From: Nitrosomonas sp.
GTDB taxonomy: Bacteria > Pseudomonadota > Gammaproteobacteria > Burkholderiales > Nitrosomonadaceae
Assembly (NCBI GenBank): GCA_016721865.1
Contig: JADKHF010000050.1
Location: 1 to 22,396 of the forward strand
Direction of reading: 5' to 3'
Length of the DNA: 22,396 nucleotides
Positions 9,128 to 18,393 of this stretch are shown one piece after another. The notes below the pieces were generated by a model. The model was given only the letters and a program-made list of their open reading frames with translations. It did not search any database and was not told the DNA's origin. Made by a program: the position numbers and the translations under genes. The stretch's first letter is position 1; every line of letters begins with the position of its first letter.

Positions 9128-9319
9128 TCCTGATTAGCAAGATTCTTCAGCTTGCCGAAGCCAAGATGCCGAGCGAGATCCGAAAAGTGGCTGCAGCGAT
9201 GATCAGATGGAGAGACGGAATCTCAAAATGGAATCGCCACCCAAACTTGTTTTGAGGTTGTTAACACGATATTGATTTAGTCGAATTCTGGAAAGATTTT
9301 GGTCTTGCGACCGTTCGCG
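9128..9319. other. Spacer between the IS5 and IS630 copies
   Basis: This holds 192 bp with no recognised gene. A short plus-strand open stretch (AKMPSEIRKVAAAMIRW, about 9160-9210) could be a piece of a gene cut by the insertions; it is too short to name. The left end of the IS630 copy probably lies here, but its inverted repeat could not be found. Confidence 0.3.
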
Positions 9320-10351
9320 ATGATTACCCGGGGTTGGCAGACACACCGTGTCAGTACGGGATCGACAACGCGCACAAATCATTTTGCTGGCGGCTGAAGG
9401 ACATACGCAGGAAGCACAATCGGTGCGAAAGCCGGGTGACACGTGTGACGGTGAGTCACTGGTATCAGCGCTTCGTCGGGAACGCTTGACCGGTCTCACC
9501 GACGCACCTGGGCGTGGCGCAAGCCTTCGTTGCCCGAACGGCGGTCAAGAAAAAAGTGCTGGAGACAGTAACGCGCCCGCCCGCCAACCTGGGACGCTGG
9601 AGTTGCCGCACTATGGCGCGAACGGCGGGCATTTCAACGGCCAGCGTACAACGCTTGTGGGCTGCAAACGACATCAAGCCACACCTGACCCGAACCTTTA
9701 AGCTGTCAAACGATGCGCATTTCGAAGAAAAATTCTGTTATGTCATCGGCCTGTATCTCCACCCACCGGAAAGCACTGGTGCTGTGCTGCGACGAGAAAT
9801 CACAATGTCAGGCGCTGGAGCGTACCCAACCGGGATTGCCGCTGGGCATCGGACATATCAAGACCACAACGCACGATTATATTCGCCACGGCACTCTGAC
9901 CTTGTTTGCTGCGCTAAACTATCTGGAGGGTAAACTGATCACGACTATCGCCGAACAACACCGGCATCAGGAGTGGCTGGCATTCCTCAAGAAAATCGAG
10001 CGGGAAACACCGAAAGATTTGGATATCCATCTGATTGCCGATAATTACGCAACCCACAAGCATCCCGAGGTAAAAGCATGGCTGGCTAAGGCACCCCAGA
10101 TTCCACATTACTTCACGCCAACTTAGTCCTCATGGCTTAACCTGGTCGAGCGTTTTTTTCCGCGATCTGACTGACCAGATCGTCAGTGGCAGCTTTACTT
10201 CAGTTAAGGAACTGGCCGATAAAATTCTCACCTGTTTGGCTAACCGCAATCAAAATCCAAAGCGCTACGTCTGGAATGCCAAGGGCGAAAAAATTTTGCG
10301 GAAATTCAGCGTGCTCGTAACGCCATGATGCAGTCACAGGCCGCAGTCTAA
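9320..10351 (+). pseudogene. IS630-family transposase, frameshifted
   Basis: This is a DDE transposase of about 340 residues in several frames. Visible parts are an N-terminal helix-turn-helix region (VRDRQRAQIILLAAEGHTQEA and GISTASVQRLW) and the catalytic blocks. The blocks are CCDEKSQCQALERTQPG (first Asp, about 9786-9836), LIADNYATHKHPEVKAWL (second Asp, about 10030-10085) and LVERFFRDLTDQIVSGSF (Glu, about 10143-10196), then LANRNQNPKRYVWNAKGEKIL and a TAA stop. Breaks cluster at 9420-9530, 9740-9775, 10100-10165 and 10300; most look like single-base changes. It is unrelated at motif level to the second IS630 copy at the window's end. No clean element ends were found. Confidence 0.85.
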
Positions 10352-10378
10352 ATATATAAGCGTTTAAAAGACGCTACA

Positions 10379-10504
10379 CTAATATGTCGATTTTTGAATT
10401 GCTTCGCCACCTTTCTCAACATCCTTACCCACCCCCCTGAAAGTGTTACATGCAGACAATTGGATAGCAGCGATTAAAGCAATCATTAATGCAAACATTT
10501 TCAT
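10379..10504 (-). CDS. Entericidin-like small lipoprotein
   Basis: An intact 41-residue product (MKMFALMIALIAAIQLSAC, then NTFRGVGKDVEKGGEAIQKS). It has a short positively charged start, a hydrophobic stretch and a lipobox (LSAC, Cys at residue 19), so it should be cut by the lipoprotein signal peptidase and anchored in a membrane. The mature peptide G-x-G-x-D-x-x-x-G-G-x-x-I matches the EcnA/EcnB entericidin family, small stress-associated lipoproteins. The ATG at 10504 is chosen over an upstream in-frame ATG (10678) because GGGAG lies at 10511-10515 and the longer form would bury the signal peptide. It is isolated between IS copies. Known entericidins form toxin/antidote pairs; only one is seen here. 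Confidence 0.85.
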   Translation of the reverse strand: MKMFALMIALIAAIQLSACNTFRGVGKDVEKGGEAIQKSTY

Positions 10505-10578
10505 AGCGACTCCCTTATTTAAACAAAAATTCTCTACAAGTTTAATGTAATTACTCAACGAGAAATAATTAGAATTTA

Positions 10579-10718
10579 GGTCATCTCTAAAAATACAAAT
10601 TTCGTTAAAACACTTTGTTGCTCGCAAAAAAGTTTCCTTACATATCAGACATACGCTGTGCCACTCTTTTTTGTTCACGCCTCAGTTTGTTTAGAACTTT
10701 GAATTTTTAGAGATGCCC
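10579..10718. repeat. 140-bp MITE-like inverted-repeat element
   Basis: The ends carry CATCTCTAAAAAT (10582-10594) and its exact complement (10703-10715). Similarity extends outward to GG(G) and inward for about ten bases with mismatches. TTTA directly flanks both sides (10575-10578 and 10719-10722), like a target duplication. There is no coding capacity. This fits a miniature inverted-repeat transposable element that moved with a transposase in trans. It sits in the upstream region of the entericidin-like gene and may supply or separate promoter parts. I cannot name the parent IS, and no second copy was seen in the window. Confidence 0.6.
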
Positions 10719-10753
10719 TTTATCAATACCATTAATTAAAATGCCTGCCTAAG

Positions 10754-10773
10754 AACTATTTTCAGTTCGATAC
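10754..10773. promoter_or_regulatory. 20-bp motif shared with the PEP-CTERM gene upstream region
   Basis: AACTATTTTCAGTTCGATAC here and AGCTATTTTCAGTTTGATAC at 18374-18393 match at 18 of 20 bases. Both have the same orientation relative to a minus-strand exported-protein gene downstream. A shorter related core (ACTGAAAATAGT) occurs at 12116-12127. It may be a regulator site, a core promoter piece or a repeat relic. Confidence 0.35.
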
Positions 10774-10817
10774 TTTCTGGAATGATTAATGGATTGGTTG
10801 CCCCTTACCATGTAATT

Positions 10818-12082
10818 TGATGTGGCCCTAATAGACTCCGGACACTCCAGTTAAGAGAAAATAATCTTAATTGGAGGAAGAAATGGAAACGAGGAAACAA
10901 TATACAAAGGAATTCAAACTGATGCAATCAGTCTGGTTCTGGATCAGGGATTGACGATAGCAGAAGCTGCCAGGAGCTTGGAAATCAGGGCTAACATGCT
11001 TGGGCGATGGATCCAAGGAGAACGAGGCGGATAATAATGGCCAGGCATTCCGGGTAGTTGGGAAAACTGACGCCGGATCAGGGAGAAATTCACGACTTTA
11101 AGATAGAAAACAAACAATTAAAGCTGGAGCGGCAAATATCAAAGGAGGCGGCGGTCTTTTTCGCGAAAGAAACGAAGTGAAGTATTCGTTCATCACCCAA
11201 AAGAAAGACCCGCTCGGTCGCCCTAATGTGTCGGCTATTGGGTGTCAGTCGCGGTGCTTACTATGACTATGAACAACGCCGTCGCAATTGCCGGATGATC
11301 TGCACCACAGACAACTTCTTGATGCTGTGAAGAATATTGCAAAATCATGCGATTACACCTATGGCAGTCGCCGAATGAAACGAGCGCTAAATGCCTTAGG
11401 CTATTCGATTAGCCGCTGGAAGACGAGAAAACTAATGCGTGAGGCTTACGTCACTGTTCAGGCATCGGAAGAAATACAAGGTGACGACAGACAGCAATCA
11501 CCAGTTGCCGGTATTTGAAAACCAATTGAATCGGCAATTTGATGTTGCCAAACCGGATCAAGTTTATGTTTGCGATATCACATACATCTGGACACAAGAA
11601 GGCTGGCTGTATCTGGCAATCGTAATAGATTTGTTTTCCAGAAAAGTGGTCGGTTGGAGCATGAGCTCACGGATGAAAGCAACACTGGTTTGTGATGCAT
11701 TGCGAATGGCTATCTGGTTGCGCCGGCCACCGCCAGGCCTGATTGTGCATTCAGATCGTGGATCGCAGATGCCGGCAAAGCATACCGCAATCTACTGAAA
11801 GCATATGGTTTTATTGGCAGCATGAGTAGTCTGGGAAATTGTTGGGATAATGCAGTTGCGGAAAGCTTCTTTGGCAGCCTCAAGCAGGAACGTTGCCAAT
11901 GGCGGCATTACAAACCCGCTATGAAGCACAGCAGGACATTTTGCAGTATATCGCCGTGTTTTATAACAACCAAAGACTGCATTCATACCTGGATTACAAA
12001 AGTCCGAACCAATATGAAGCTGAAGCAGCAAAAACGATGAAAGTTGCTTAACTGAGGTGTCCGGTTTTACTTGACCAGGTCA
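10818..12082 (+). mobile_element. IS3-family insertion sequence
   Basis: The 1265-bp element has imperfect terminal repeats. The left end TGATGTGGCCC...CCGGACACTCCAGTTAAG and the complement of the right end (TGACCTGGTCA...CCGGACACCTCAGTTAAG) share most of about 37 positions. The trinucleotide ATT flanks both ends (10815-10817 and 12083-12085), consistent with the 3-bp duplication typical of IS3 members. It carries orfA and orfB in the standard order. Confidence 0.85.
10883..12051 (+). pseudogene. IS3-family transposase OrfA/OrfB, frameshifted
   Basis: OrfA starts METRKQYTKEFKL at 10883 behind GGAGG (10873-10877) and shows a helix-turn-helix (LTIAEAARSLEI) and a leucine-rich linker (LRIENKQLKLERQ). 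OrfB shows an HTH_21 region (YTYGSRRMKRALNALGYSIS) and the DDE catalytic core. The three acidic residues are in VYVCDITYIWT (about 11560), IVHSDRGSQ (about 11743) and NAVAESFFGSLKQE (about 11850). It ends with the YNNQRLHSYLDYKSPNQYE motif. IS3 elements normally fuse the two frames by -1 frameshifting, so one frame change is natural. Further breaks near 10917, 11030, 11180, 11455, 11770 and 11925 are not. Confidence 0.85.
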
Positions 12083-12144
12083 ATTTATGGGGATTTACCC
12101 ATGCTTCATCCTTACTACTGAAAATAGTATAGAGGCATATTAAT

Positions 12145-12562
12145 TAACCCGTCGTATCTGGTGCAGCACAGCGCTGAATGAGCACCTCGATTTTCCACAT
12201 GCCGGGCAAGTGTTCCTGGTCGAGCGGGAGACCATTTACAAAAGAATCGGAAAAATCACCGACGAAGTCGTTTTGGGGGTAACCAGTCGCACGTCAGAAC
12301 AGGCAAGTCCAGAGCGCATTCTCAAAGTGAATCGGGGTCACTGGACCATTGAGAATCGCTGTCACTATGTGATTGATTGGAATTTCGATGAGGATCGAAG
12401 CCGCATCCGGACAGGCCACGGCCCGAGAATATCACTCGCCTGCGCCGTTTCGCATGCGGCGTCACTCAGTACATCTCCAAGGACAAATCCAGCATCTTCC
12501 AGAAAATGCAGCAGTTGAATCGCAATATCCGCCTGGTCTTCGACTATCTGTATGACTTCTAA
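12145..12562 (+). pseudogene. ISAs1-family transposase, C-terminal remnant
   Basis: About 139 residues of the C-terminal end survive: RRIWCSTALNEHLDFPHAGQ, then VERETIYKRIG, RGHWTIENRCHYVIDWNFDED (with RGHW.IEN typical of the family) and SRIRTGHGPENITRLRRF, ending RLVFDYLYDF with TAA. A single G is missing near 12424 (GGCCCGAG, where CCCGGAG restores the frame). The N-terminal two thirds and the left end are gone, so this was a truncated copy before or apart from the indel. It lies directly upstream of ribF. Confidence 0.75.
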
Positions 12563-12677
12563 CTCAACTCGTACTCGGTCGCATTGATTCCAAGGAAAGA
12601 ACAAATTTACCGTGGGGGCGAACTGGACCTGTCTGCCTTAAACAAGCTAGAATTACTAATTTTAGGGTTTCCTGCTC

Positions 12678-13625
12678 ATGCATACTTGGCGAAGGTCATC
12701 GATACACGCTAAGACGCCGGTTGCACTGACCATAGGCAATTTTGATGGTATCCATCTAGGCCATCAAGCGATGCTTATCCGCCTGAAGGATGCTGCCAAA
12801 CGACTCGGACTACCTGCCTGCGTGATGACTTTTGAACCGCATCCACGAGAATTTCTTGCTCCAGATCAGGCGCCTGCTCGCCTGACCAGTTTGCGGGAAA
12901 AACTGAAATACTTAATCCAGGCAGAAGTCGATTGTATACATGTTTGCCGCTTCAATTATGATTTTGCAAGAATTAGTCCAGAACAATTTATTACGCGCAT
13001 TCTGAATCAAGAGGTGTCTGTCCGCTGGTTACTTGTGGGAGATGATTTTCGTTTTGGCGCACGACGTGCTGGTGATTTTTCTATGCTGCAAGCCTATTCA
13101 GCAACAAATGGTTTTGCCGTAGAAGTCATGCCCAGTATCGCCATTGACAATCAGCGCGTTTCAAGCACCGCTATCCGCCAGGCACTTGCCACTGGAGATC
13201 TTAATATGGCCAGAAAATTACTGGGAAGATCCTACAGTATCAGTGGGCGTGTCATTGATGGTGATAAATTAGGCAAACAAATCGGATTTCCGACAGCGAA
13301 TATCCAGTTGAAATATAATCGCCCACCCCTCTCGGGTATTTTTGTTGTAGCGGTTCACGGCGCTATCAAGTCATCGCCCGCAACAATACTGCCTGGTGTC
13401 GCCAGCTTGGGCGTAAGGCCGACAACCCATGACAATGGCAAATCCATACTGGAAGTACATTTGTTTGACTTTAACCACGACATTTACGGACAACATTTAC
13501 AAGTCGATTTTCTACACAAGTTGCGTGACGAAGAAAAATATGCGGATATAGCCACACTCATCACTCAAATTAAAAAAGATGTCGTGCAAGCAAAAGACTT
13601 TTTTCTGACGATTCAAAACCATTAA
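12678..13625 (+). CDS. ribF: Bifunctional riboflavin kinase/FAD synthetase
   Basis: An intact 315-residue protein of normal length. It phosphorylates riboflavin to FMN and adenylates FMN to FAD in the cytosol. The N-terminal nucleotidyltransferase domain shows GNFDGIHLGH at residues 20-29 (the HIGH-like motif), FEPHP, and the LVGDDFRFG block with RVSSTAIRQAL. The C-terminal riboflavin kinase domain shows GRVIDGD..GKQIGFPTAN at about 188-210 and VEVHLFDFNHDIYG-like residues near the end. The ATG at 12678 places the HIGH-like motif at the usual distance; no strong ribosome binding site precedes it. ileS begins 41 bp later, the common proteobacterial ribF-ileS-lspA order. It is one of the few unbroken genes here. 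Confidence 0.96.
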   Translation: MHTWRRSSIHAKTPVALTIGNFDGIHLGHQAMLIRLKDAAKRLGLPACVMTFEPHPREFLAPDQAPARLTSLREKLKYLIQAEVDCIHVCRFNYDFARISPEQFITRILNQEVSVRWLLVGDDFRFGARRAGDFSMLQAYSATNGFAVEVMPSIAIDNQRVSSTAIRQALATGDLNMARKLLGRSYSISGRVIDGDKLGKQIGFPTANIQLKYNRPPLSGIFVVAVHGAIKSSPATILPGVASLGVRPTTHDNGKSILEVHLFDFNHDIYGQHLQVDFLHKLRDEEKYADIATLITQIKKDVVQAKDFFLTIQNH

Positions 13626-13665
13626 AGTATCTGGTAGCGTCCTTTAACCCATTAATTTACATTCC

Positions 13666-16467
13666 ATGACTGATTATAAGAAAACCCTCAATTTATTCGA
13701 CACCCTTCCCGATGCGCGGCAATCTGGCTAGCCGTGAACCGGGCATGCTAAAGGCCTGGCAAGAAAAGAATCTGTATCAAAAAATCCGCTCCGTCAGCAA
13801 AGGGCGCCCCAAATTCATTCTGCATGACGGCCCCCCTTATGCCAACGGCGACATTCACATCGGTCATGCGGTCAATAAAATTCTCAAAGATATCATCATC
13901 AAAAGCAAAACACTGGCCGGCTTCGATGCACCGTATATTCCGGGCTGGGATTGTCATGGGCTACCCATTGAGCATCAGATCGAGAAAAAACATGGCAAGC
14001 ACTTACCGGCTGATAAAGTACGCGAGCTTTGCCGTGCTTTTGCCAAGGAACAGGTAGAACGCCAGAAAGCTGATTTCATTCGCCTCGGCGTGCTGGGTGA
14101 TTGGGATAATCCCTATCTCACGATGAATTTCAAAACAGAAGCCGATATTATTCGCGCATTGGGAAAGATTTATCATAATGGTTATCTGTATCAGGGTCAG
14201 AAACCGGTTAATTGGTGTATTGATTGCGGCTCCGCACTGGCTGAAGCTGAAGTGGAATATGAAGATAAAACCTCACCCGCGATTGATGTAGGTTTTGAAG
14301 TAAAATCATCATCTTCACAGCAATTCCTCAGTGACGCCTTTGGCATTACCATTCCAGCTGATGTCCTAACTTATGCGATTATCTGGACCACCACACCCTG
14401 GACATTACCCGCTAACCAGGCAGTCAGCGTTCACCCAGATTTTGACTATGCACTGATACAAACAACACGTGGATTCCTGATACTCGCCAGTGAGCTGAGA
14501 CAGGCATGCCTGGAGCGCTATGACTTAAGCGGCGAAACACCGGCCACTTGCAAGGCCAGGCACTGGAACATATGCCATTGCAACACCCGTTTGAACCGCG
14601 CACGGTAAAAATCATTTGCGGCAAACATGTCACGCTTGAAGCTGGGACAGGTCTTGTGCATACGGCACCGGCGCATGGTCTGGATGATTATTTTGCCGGA
14701 CTACAATTATGGCCTGCCCAACGAAAGCCCGGTTGACGGCAATGGCAAGTTTATTGCCAACACCCCCTTAGTCGGCGGTCTTTCGGTGTGGCAAGCCAAT
14801 GATGTCGTCACCGATACACTCAATACCAGCCGGCATTTGTTTTGCCTGAAAAAAATCGAGCACAGTTATCCACACTGTTGGCGCCATAAAACACCCATCA
14901 TTTTTCGTGCTACGCCACAATGGTTCATTGGTATGAATCTGCACGACACAGCTGATGCAGCTACGCAGAAACAAACCCTGCGTGAACTGGCGATGCAAGC
15001 TGTCGGTACCACTGCATTTTACCCGGCATGGGGCAAAGCCCGCCTAGAGGCGATGATTAAGAACCGCCCGGATTGGTGCGTTTCACGCCAGCGAAATTGG
15101 GGTGTTCCGATGACTCGTTTCGTGCATAAAGAAACCCATTCACCGCATCCACGATCGCTTGAGCTACTCGAGAAAGTGGCGCAAAAAGTGGAACAACAGG
15201 GCATTGAAGCCTGGTTTGCGCTCAATGCCGCCGAATTACTCGGGGAAGACGCCAAGGATTACAAAAAACTTACCGATACGCTGGATGTCTGGTTTGATTC
15301 CGGTACCACACACGACACCATCGTCAGGCCGGATGCCCAACTCAAATACCCGGTTGATTTATATCTTGAAGGCTCCGACCAGCATCGTGGCTGGTTTCAG
15401 TCTTCGCTGCTGACCGGCTGTGCCATTAATGGCCGAGCCCCTTATGATGCATTGCTCACACACGGATTCGTGGTGGATGGCAGCGGTCACAAAATGAGCA
15501 AATCCAAAGGAAACGTCATCGCACCGCAGAAAGTGATGGATACTTCCGGTGCCGATATTTTGCGTTTATGGGTGGCTTCAACCGATTATTCCGGTGAACT
15601 TTCCATTTCCGAAGAAATTCTGAAACGAGTAGTCGAGAGCTATCGGCGCATCCGTAATACGCTGCGCTTTTTACTTGCTAATCTCATGGACTTTAATCCA
15701 CAGACCGATCTGTTTGCCGTTACTGACTGTCTGGAAATTGACCGCTACATGCTGGCATTTACTGAATCTTTCAGAAAGATTTGACACAGAGTTATCAGCG
15801 CTATGAATTCCATCAAGTGGCGCATAAACTGCACAATTTCTGTTCTGAAGACTTGGGTGGCTTCTATCTGGATATCCTCAAGGATCGCCTGTACACAGCA
15901 GCAGCCAAAGGCACACCACGCCGCTCGGCACAAACCGCGCTATATCATATCGCGCATAGTCTGGTACGCCTGTTTGCACCCATTTTGAGCTTCACCTCGG
16001 AAGAGGTATGGGAGCATCTGATCGGAGAAACAGAAGGTAGCGTGCTGCTGCAGCACTGGCATACTTTTCCAGCGCAACCGGACATCCAGTTATTGCAACA
16101 ACGCTGGGCAAGAATACGCACTTTGCGTTCGCAAGTTCTAAAAAAACTGGAAGATGCCCGTGCACAGGGAGAAATTGGTTCCTCATTGGCAGCGGCGGTT
16201 GAGATTCATGCCAACAGTGATGATTTCACCCTACTCAAGGCACTGGGCGATGATCTGCGTTTCGTGTTAATTGTTTCTGAAGTCCATCTGATCCAGGTCA
16301 GTGACCTGCAACAGAAAGGTATTGTCGTGCTATCCAGCACACATGCAAAATGTGAACGCTGCTGGCATTATCGCCAGGATGTTGGGCAGCATGCGGAACA
16401 TTCCACCTTTAGCGAGCGTTGCGTCACCAATCTTTATGGTGGCGGCGAAGAACGACACTACGCGTAA
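13666..16467 (+). CDS. ileS: Isoleucyl-tRNA synthetase, four apparent frameshifts
   Basis: A class I aminoacyl-tRNA synthetase of about 933 residues that charges tRNA-Ile and edits valine. Seen: MTDYKKTLNL start, PPYANGDIHIGHAVNK (about 13833-13880), the CP1 editing domain (WTTTPWTLPANQAVS, HTAPAHGLDDY), WFIGMN, the LYLEGSDQHRGWFQSSL block, GHKMSKSKGNV (about 15484-15520) and a C-terminal zinc region. The zinc region has CERCW at 16351-16365 but SERC at 16411-16422, where CxxC is usual. Frame breaks lie at 13701-13710 (two bases short in C/T runs), 14554-14557 (GG for GGG), about 14701-14704 (one extra base) and 15769-15771 (TTT for TTTT). ileS is essential, so these are best read as sequence errors. 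It sits between ribF and lspA. Confidence 0.95.
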
Positions 16468-16500
16468 AGCTTAATACTTATTTACCGGAAACTTTTCACC

Positions 16501-16980
16501 ATGAAGCTTTACATAAGCCTGAGCATTGCCTTGATCGTTCTGGTTCTGGATCTTGCCAGCAAATATTGGGTAGAGTCTGCACTGGAATTTGGCCAGAAAA
16601 TCCCATTAACCGGCTTTTTCAACCTGGTGCTGACCTACAATCCCGGTGCAGCCTTCAGCTTTCTGAGCGAGGAATCTGGTTGGCAGCGTTGGTTTCTGAG
16701 CGGCATCGCAGGCAGTGCCGCCTTATTGATCATCTACCTGCTCAATAAATACAAACATGAGAAATTATTCTGTATGTCGCTGAGCCTAGTCCTGGGTGGT
16801 GCACTGGGAAATTTATATGACCGTATCACACTGGGTCATGTGGTTGATTTTCTGGACTTCTATGTCGGAACCTACCACTGGCCGGCATTCAATATTGCCG
16901 ATTCCGCTATCTTTATCGGCGCAGCGCTGATGATCTACGAAAGCTTCCGGCACAAGGAAGATCAGGAAAATTCCAAATAA
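16501..16980 (+). CDS. lspA: Lipoprotein signal peptidase (signal peptidase II)
   Basis: An intact 159-residue inner-membrane aspartyl protease that removes the signal peptide from diacylglyceryl-modified prolipoproteins. Four hydrophobic segments are visible (about 4-24, 66-82, 91-104, 130-146). The family motifs NPGAAFSFL (47-55) and GGALGNLYDRI (99-109) are present. The two catalytic aspartates are expected at D116 (GHVVDF) and D134 (FNIADSA). It starts 33 bp after the ileS stop and is likely co-transcribed with it. In many proteobacteria fkpB and ispH follow lspA; here neither does. The entericidin-like lipoprotein at 10379-10504 is a plausible substrate. Confidence 0.96.
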   Translation: MKLYISLSIALIVLVLDLASKYWVESALEFGQKIPLTGFFNLVLTYNPGAAFSFLSEESGWQRWFLSGIAGSAALLIIYLLNKYKHEKLFCMSLSLVLGGALGNLYDRITLGHVVDFLDFYVGTYHWPAFNIADSAIFIGAALMIYESFRHKEDQENSK

Positions 16981-17237
16981 AAATCCAAGTAATCACCCCG
17001 AAAAGTATCTAATAACATTTGTTCTGGCAAAGCCGCCTGAGAAAACGATTTCCTTTCAAAATAAAAGAAGGGGTTTCGCAAATTTGGACAGTCCGTTAAG
17101 CGGCAATCTTGCTCAACCCAAACAGTGCAATTCACGGCAGACAAAGGAGCAAGCACCTGAGAAGGATGAGAAGAAATCATGCACCGGGATGCAAGAAATA
17201 GAGGCAGGGCGAGTAGAGAACTTTCACCTCCAAGTAA
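16981..17237. other. Gap after lspA, no gene recognised
   Basis: 257 bp, A-rich on the plus strand, without a supported coding frame. The position would normally hold the next gene of the lspA operon. Purine-rich plus-strand runs (AAAGGAG near 17143, AGAAGGATGAGAAG near 17160) look like ribosome binding sites but lead to no credible product. Confidence 0.35.
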
Positions 17238-17257
17238 GTGCGCCCTGCCGGGCGCAC
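17238..17257. terminator. GC-rich hairpin before the main terminator
   Basis: GTGCGCCC, loop TGCC, GGGCGCAC: a perfect 8-bp stem without a T-tract. It stands 13 bp before the stronger hairpin and may assist termination from the lspA side or protect the RNA end. Confidence 0.4.
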
Positions 17258-17263
17258 CAATAT

Positions 17264-17292
17264 AAAAAAACCCGCCATCAGGGCGGGTTTTT
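17264..17292. terminator. Bidirectional Rho-independent terminator
   Basis: AAAAAAACCCGCC, a short ATCAG loop, and GGCGGGTTTTT form a GC stem with an A-tract on one side and a T-tract on the other. It therefore reads as a terminator on both strands. It separates the lspA operon (plus) from the convergent PEP-CTERM gene (minus, stop at 17314). Confidence 0.85.
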
Positions 17293-17313
17293 CTGAAACG
17301 CAGCTAAATTAAC

Positions 17314-18343
17314 TTAAACGTTGACTTTCCTGCGGCGTGCATAGAAGCCTAAAAGACCTAATCCAGCCAGCAACATGGCGTAGGTTTCGGGCTCGGGCAC
17401 CTCTGGCACAGGTGGGTTAACAATTACATCACTAATTTCGAACGTGCTGGAAAGGAATAGACCAAAAACATTGTCATCGTTGCTAGGGTTAAGGGTAGCT
17501 AAATCGACGAAAGTATCACCTGCTTGAAGAAAGGGTGTGGCATCCACACCATTCCCTAAACCGAGGTTGTAGAATTCATCATCATAACTTGCACCCTGTA
17601 ATAATGGGTCTAATGGGTTGGAAGGATCATCACCTACACCACCAGCGGTAATCAGAGCGCCATTTGCATTCTCGAAACCTCCGTCATCATTACCTCCAGC
17701 GGCACTAGTCAAACGCCTGCTCGCAGTGGAACTGGTTGTTACATCCACAGTGGTGAATTGGCCATCACCAAAACTGTAGCTACTCGCCAAAGACAGAAAA
17801 GCATCACCACCAGCATACGGTGCTGCAAATTCCAAGTGAACGTTATCGCCGGTTGTTGATAATCCTCCGTCTAAAATAATGGCAGTACCACCTGATGTAC
17901 TGGCATTCTGGTAAGCCACTACCAGTACTTCACCATCAGTATAACCATCTTCAGATATTGACCAGTTTTGCACCCCTCCAGCACTTGCTTCAATCGCCGG
18001 TTTCAAGAAACTCGTAACATCATATATTCTGGTATTCACGGGATTACTTGTAGGCAGCAAGGAGCCCAATGCGCTTGCAAGAAAAGTTCCGTTCAGAGTG
18101 ACATCGCCAGCTACACCACTACCCCAGACATCGGTACTGTAAAGATACGCAGCCAGTACTGTAGACCCGGCAGCGATATCAGTTTGCAGAAAGCCGCTGC
18201 TGGAACTCGCTGCCCCACGCATCAATTGACAGAGCAGCATCCGCGAAGGTAGCACGCACGGACACACCAGCAGATGCGGGGAGGCTTAAAGCCATTCCCG
18301 CCAAAGCAGCAATGGTAGACATTGTAATTAATTTGTTTTTCAT
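17314..18343 (-). CDS. PEP-CTERM exported protein, one apparent frameshift
   Basis: An exported protein of about 342 residues. It starts at 18343 behind AAGGAG (18351-18356) with a clear signal peptide (MKNKLITMSTIAALAGMAL, then SLPASA/G). The body is rich in Ser, Thr, Gly and Asp with few charges, typical of secreted or surface proteins. It ends with the sorting signal PEPETYAMLLAGLGLLGFYA plus RRRK. In the exosortase system this tail is cut and the protein is passed to the cell surface or matrix. One extra G in a GGGG run (CCCC on the plus strand, 18213-18216) puts signal peptide and body in different frames. The body alone stays open for 317 codons, so an error is likely. Specific function is unknown; no exosortase gene is in the window. 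Confidence 0.88.
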
Positions 18344-18373
18344 AATAACTCTCCTTGTTTTAATATAATTAAA

Positions 18374-18393
18374 AGCTATTTTCAGTTTGATAC
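18374..18393. promoter_or_regulatory. 20-bp motif upstream of the PEP-CTERM gene
   Basis: AGCTATTTTCAGTTTGATAC lies 30 bp before the PEP-CTERM start and matches the sequence at 10754-10773 at 18 of 20 positions. In the gene's direction it reads GTATCAAACTGAAAATAGCT. It may be part of a promoter or regulator site. Confidence 0.35.

Noticed and set aside
10883..12051. Treating every frame change in the IS3 and IS5 transposases as a mutation
   Set aside because: Both families can use programmed frameshifting, so one change per element is expected; only the extra breaks are counted as damage.
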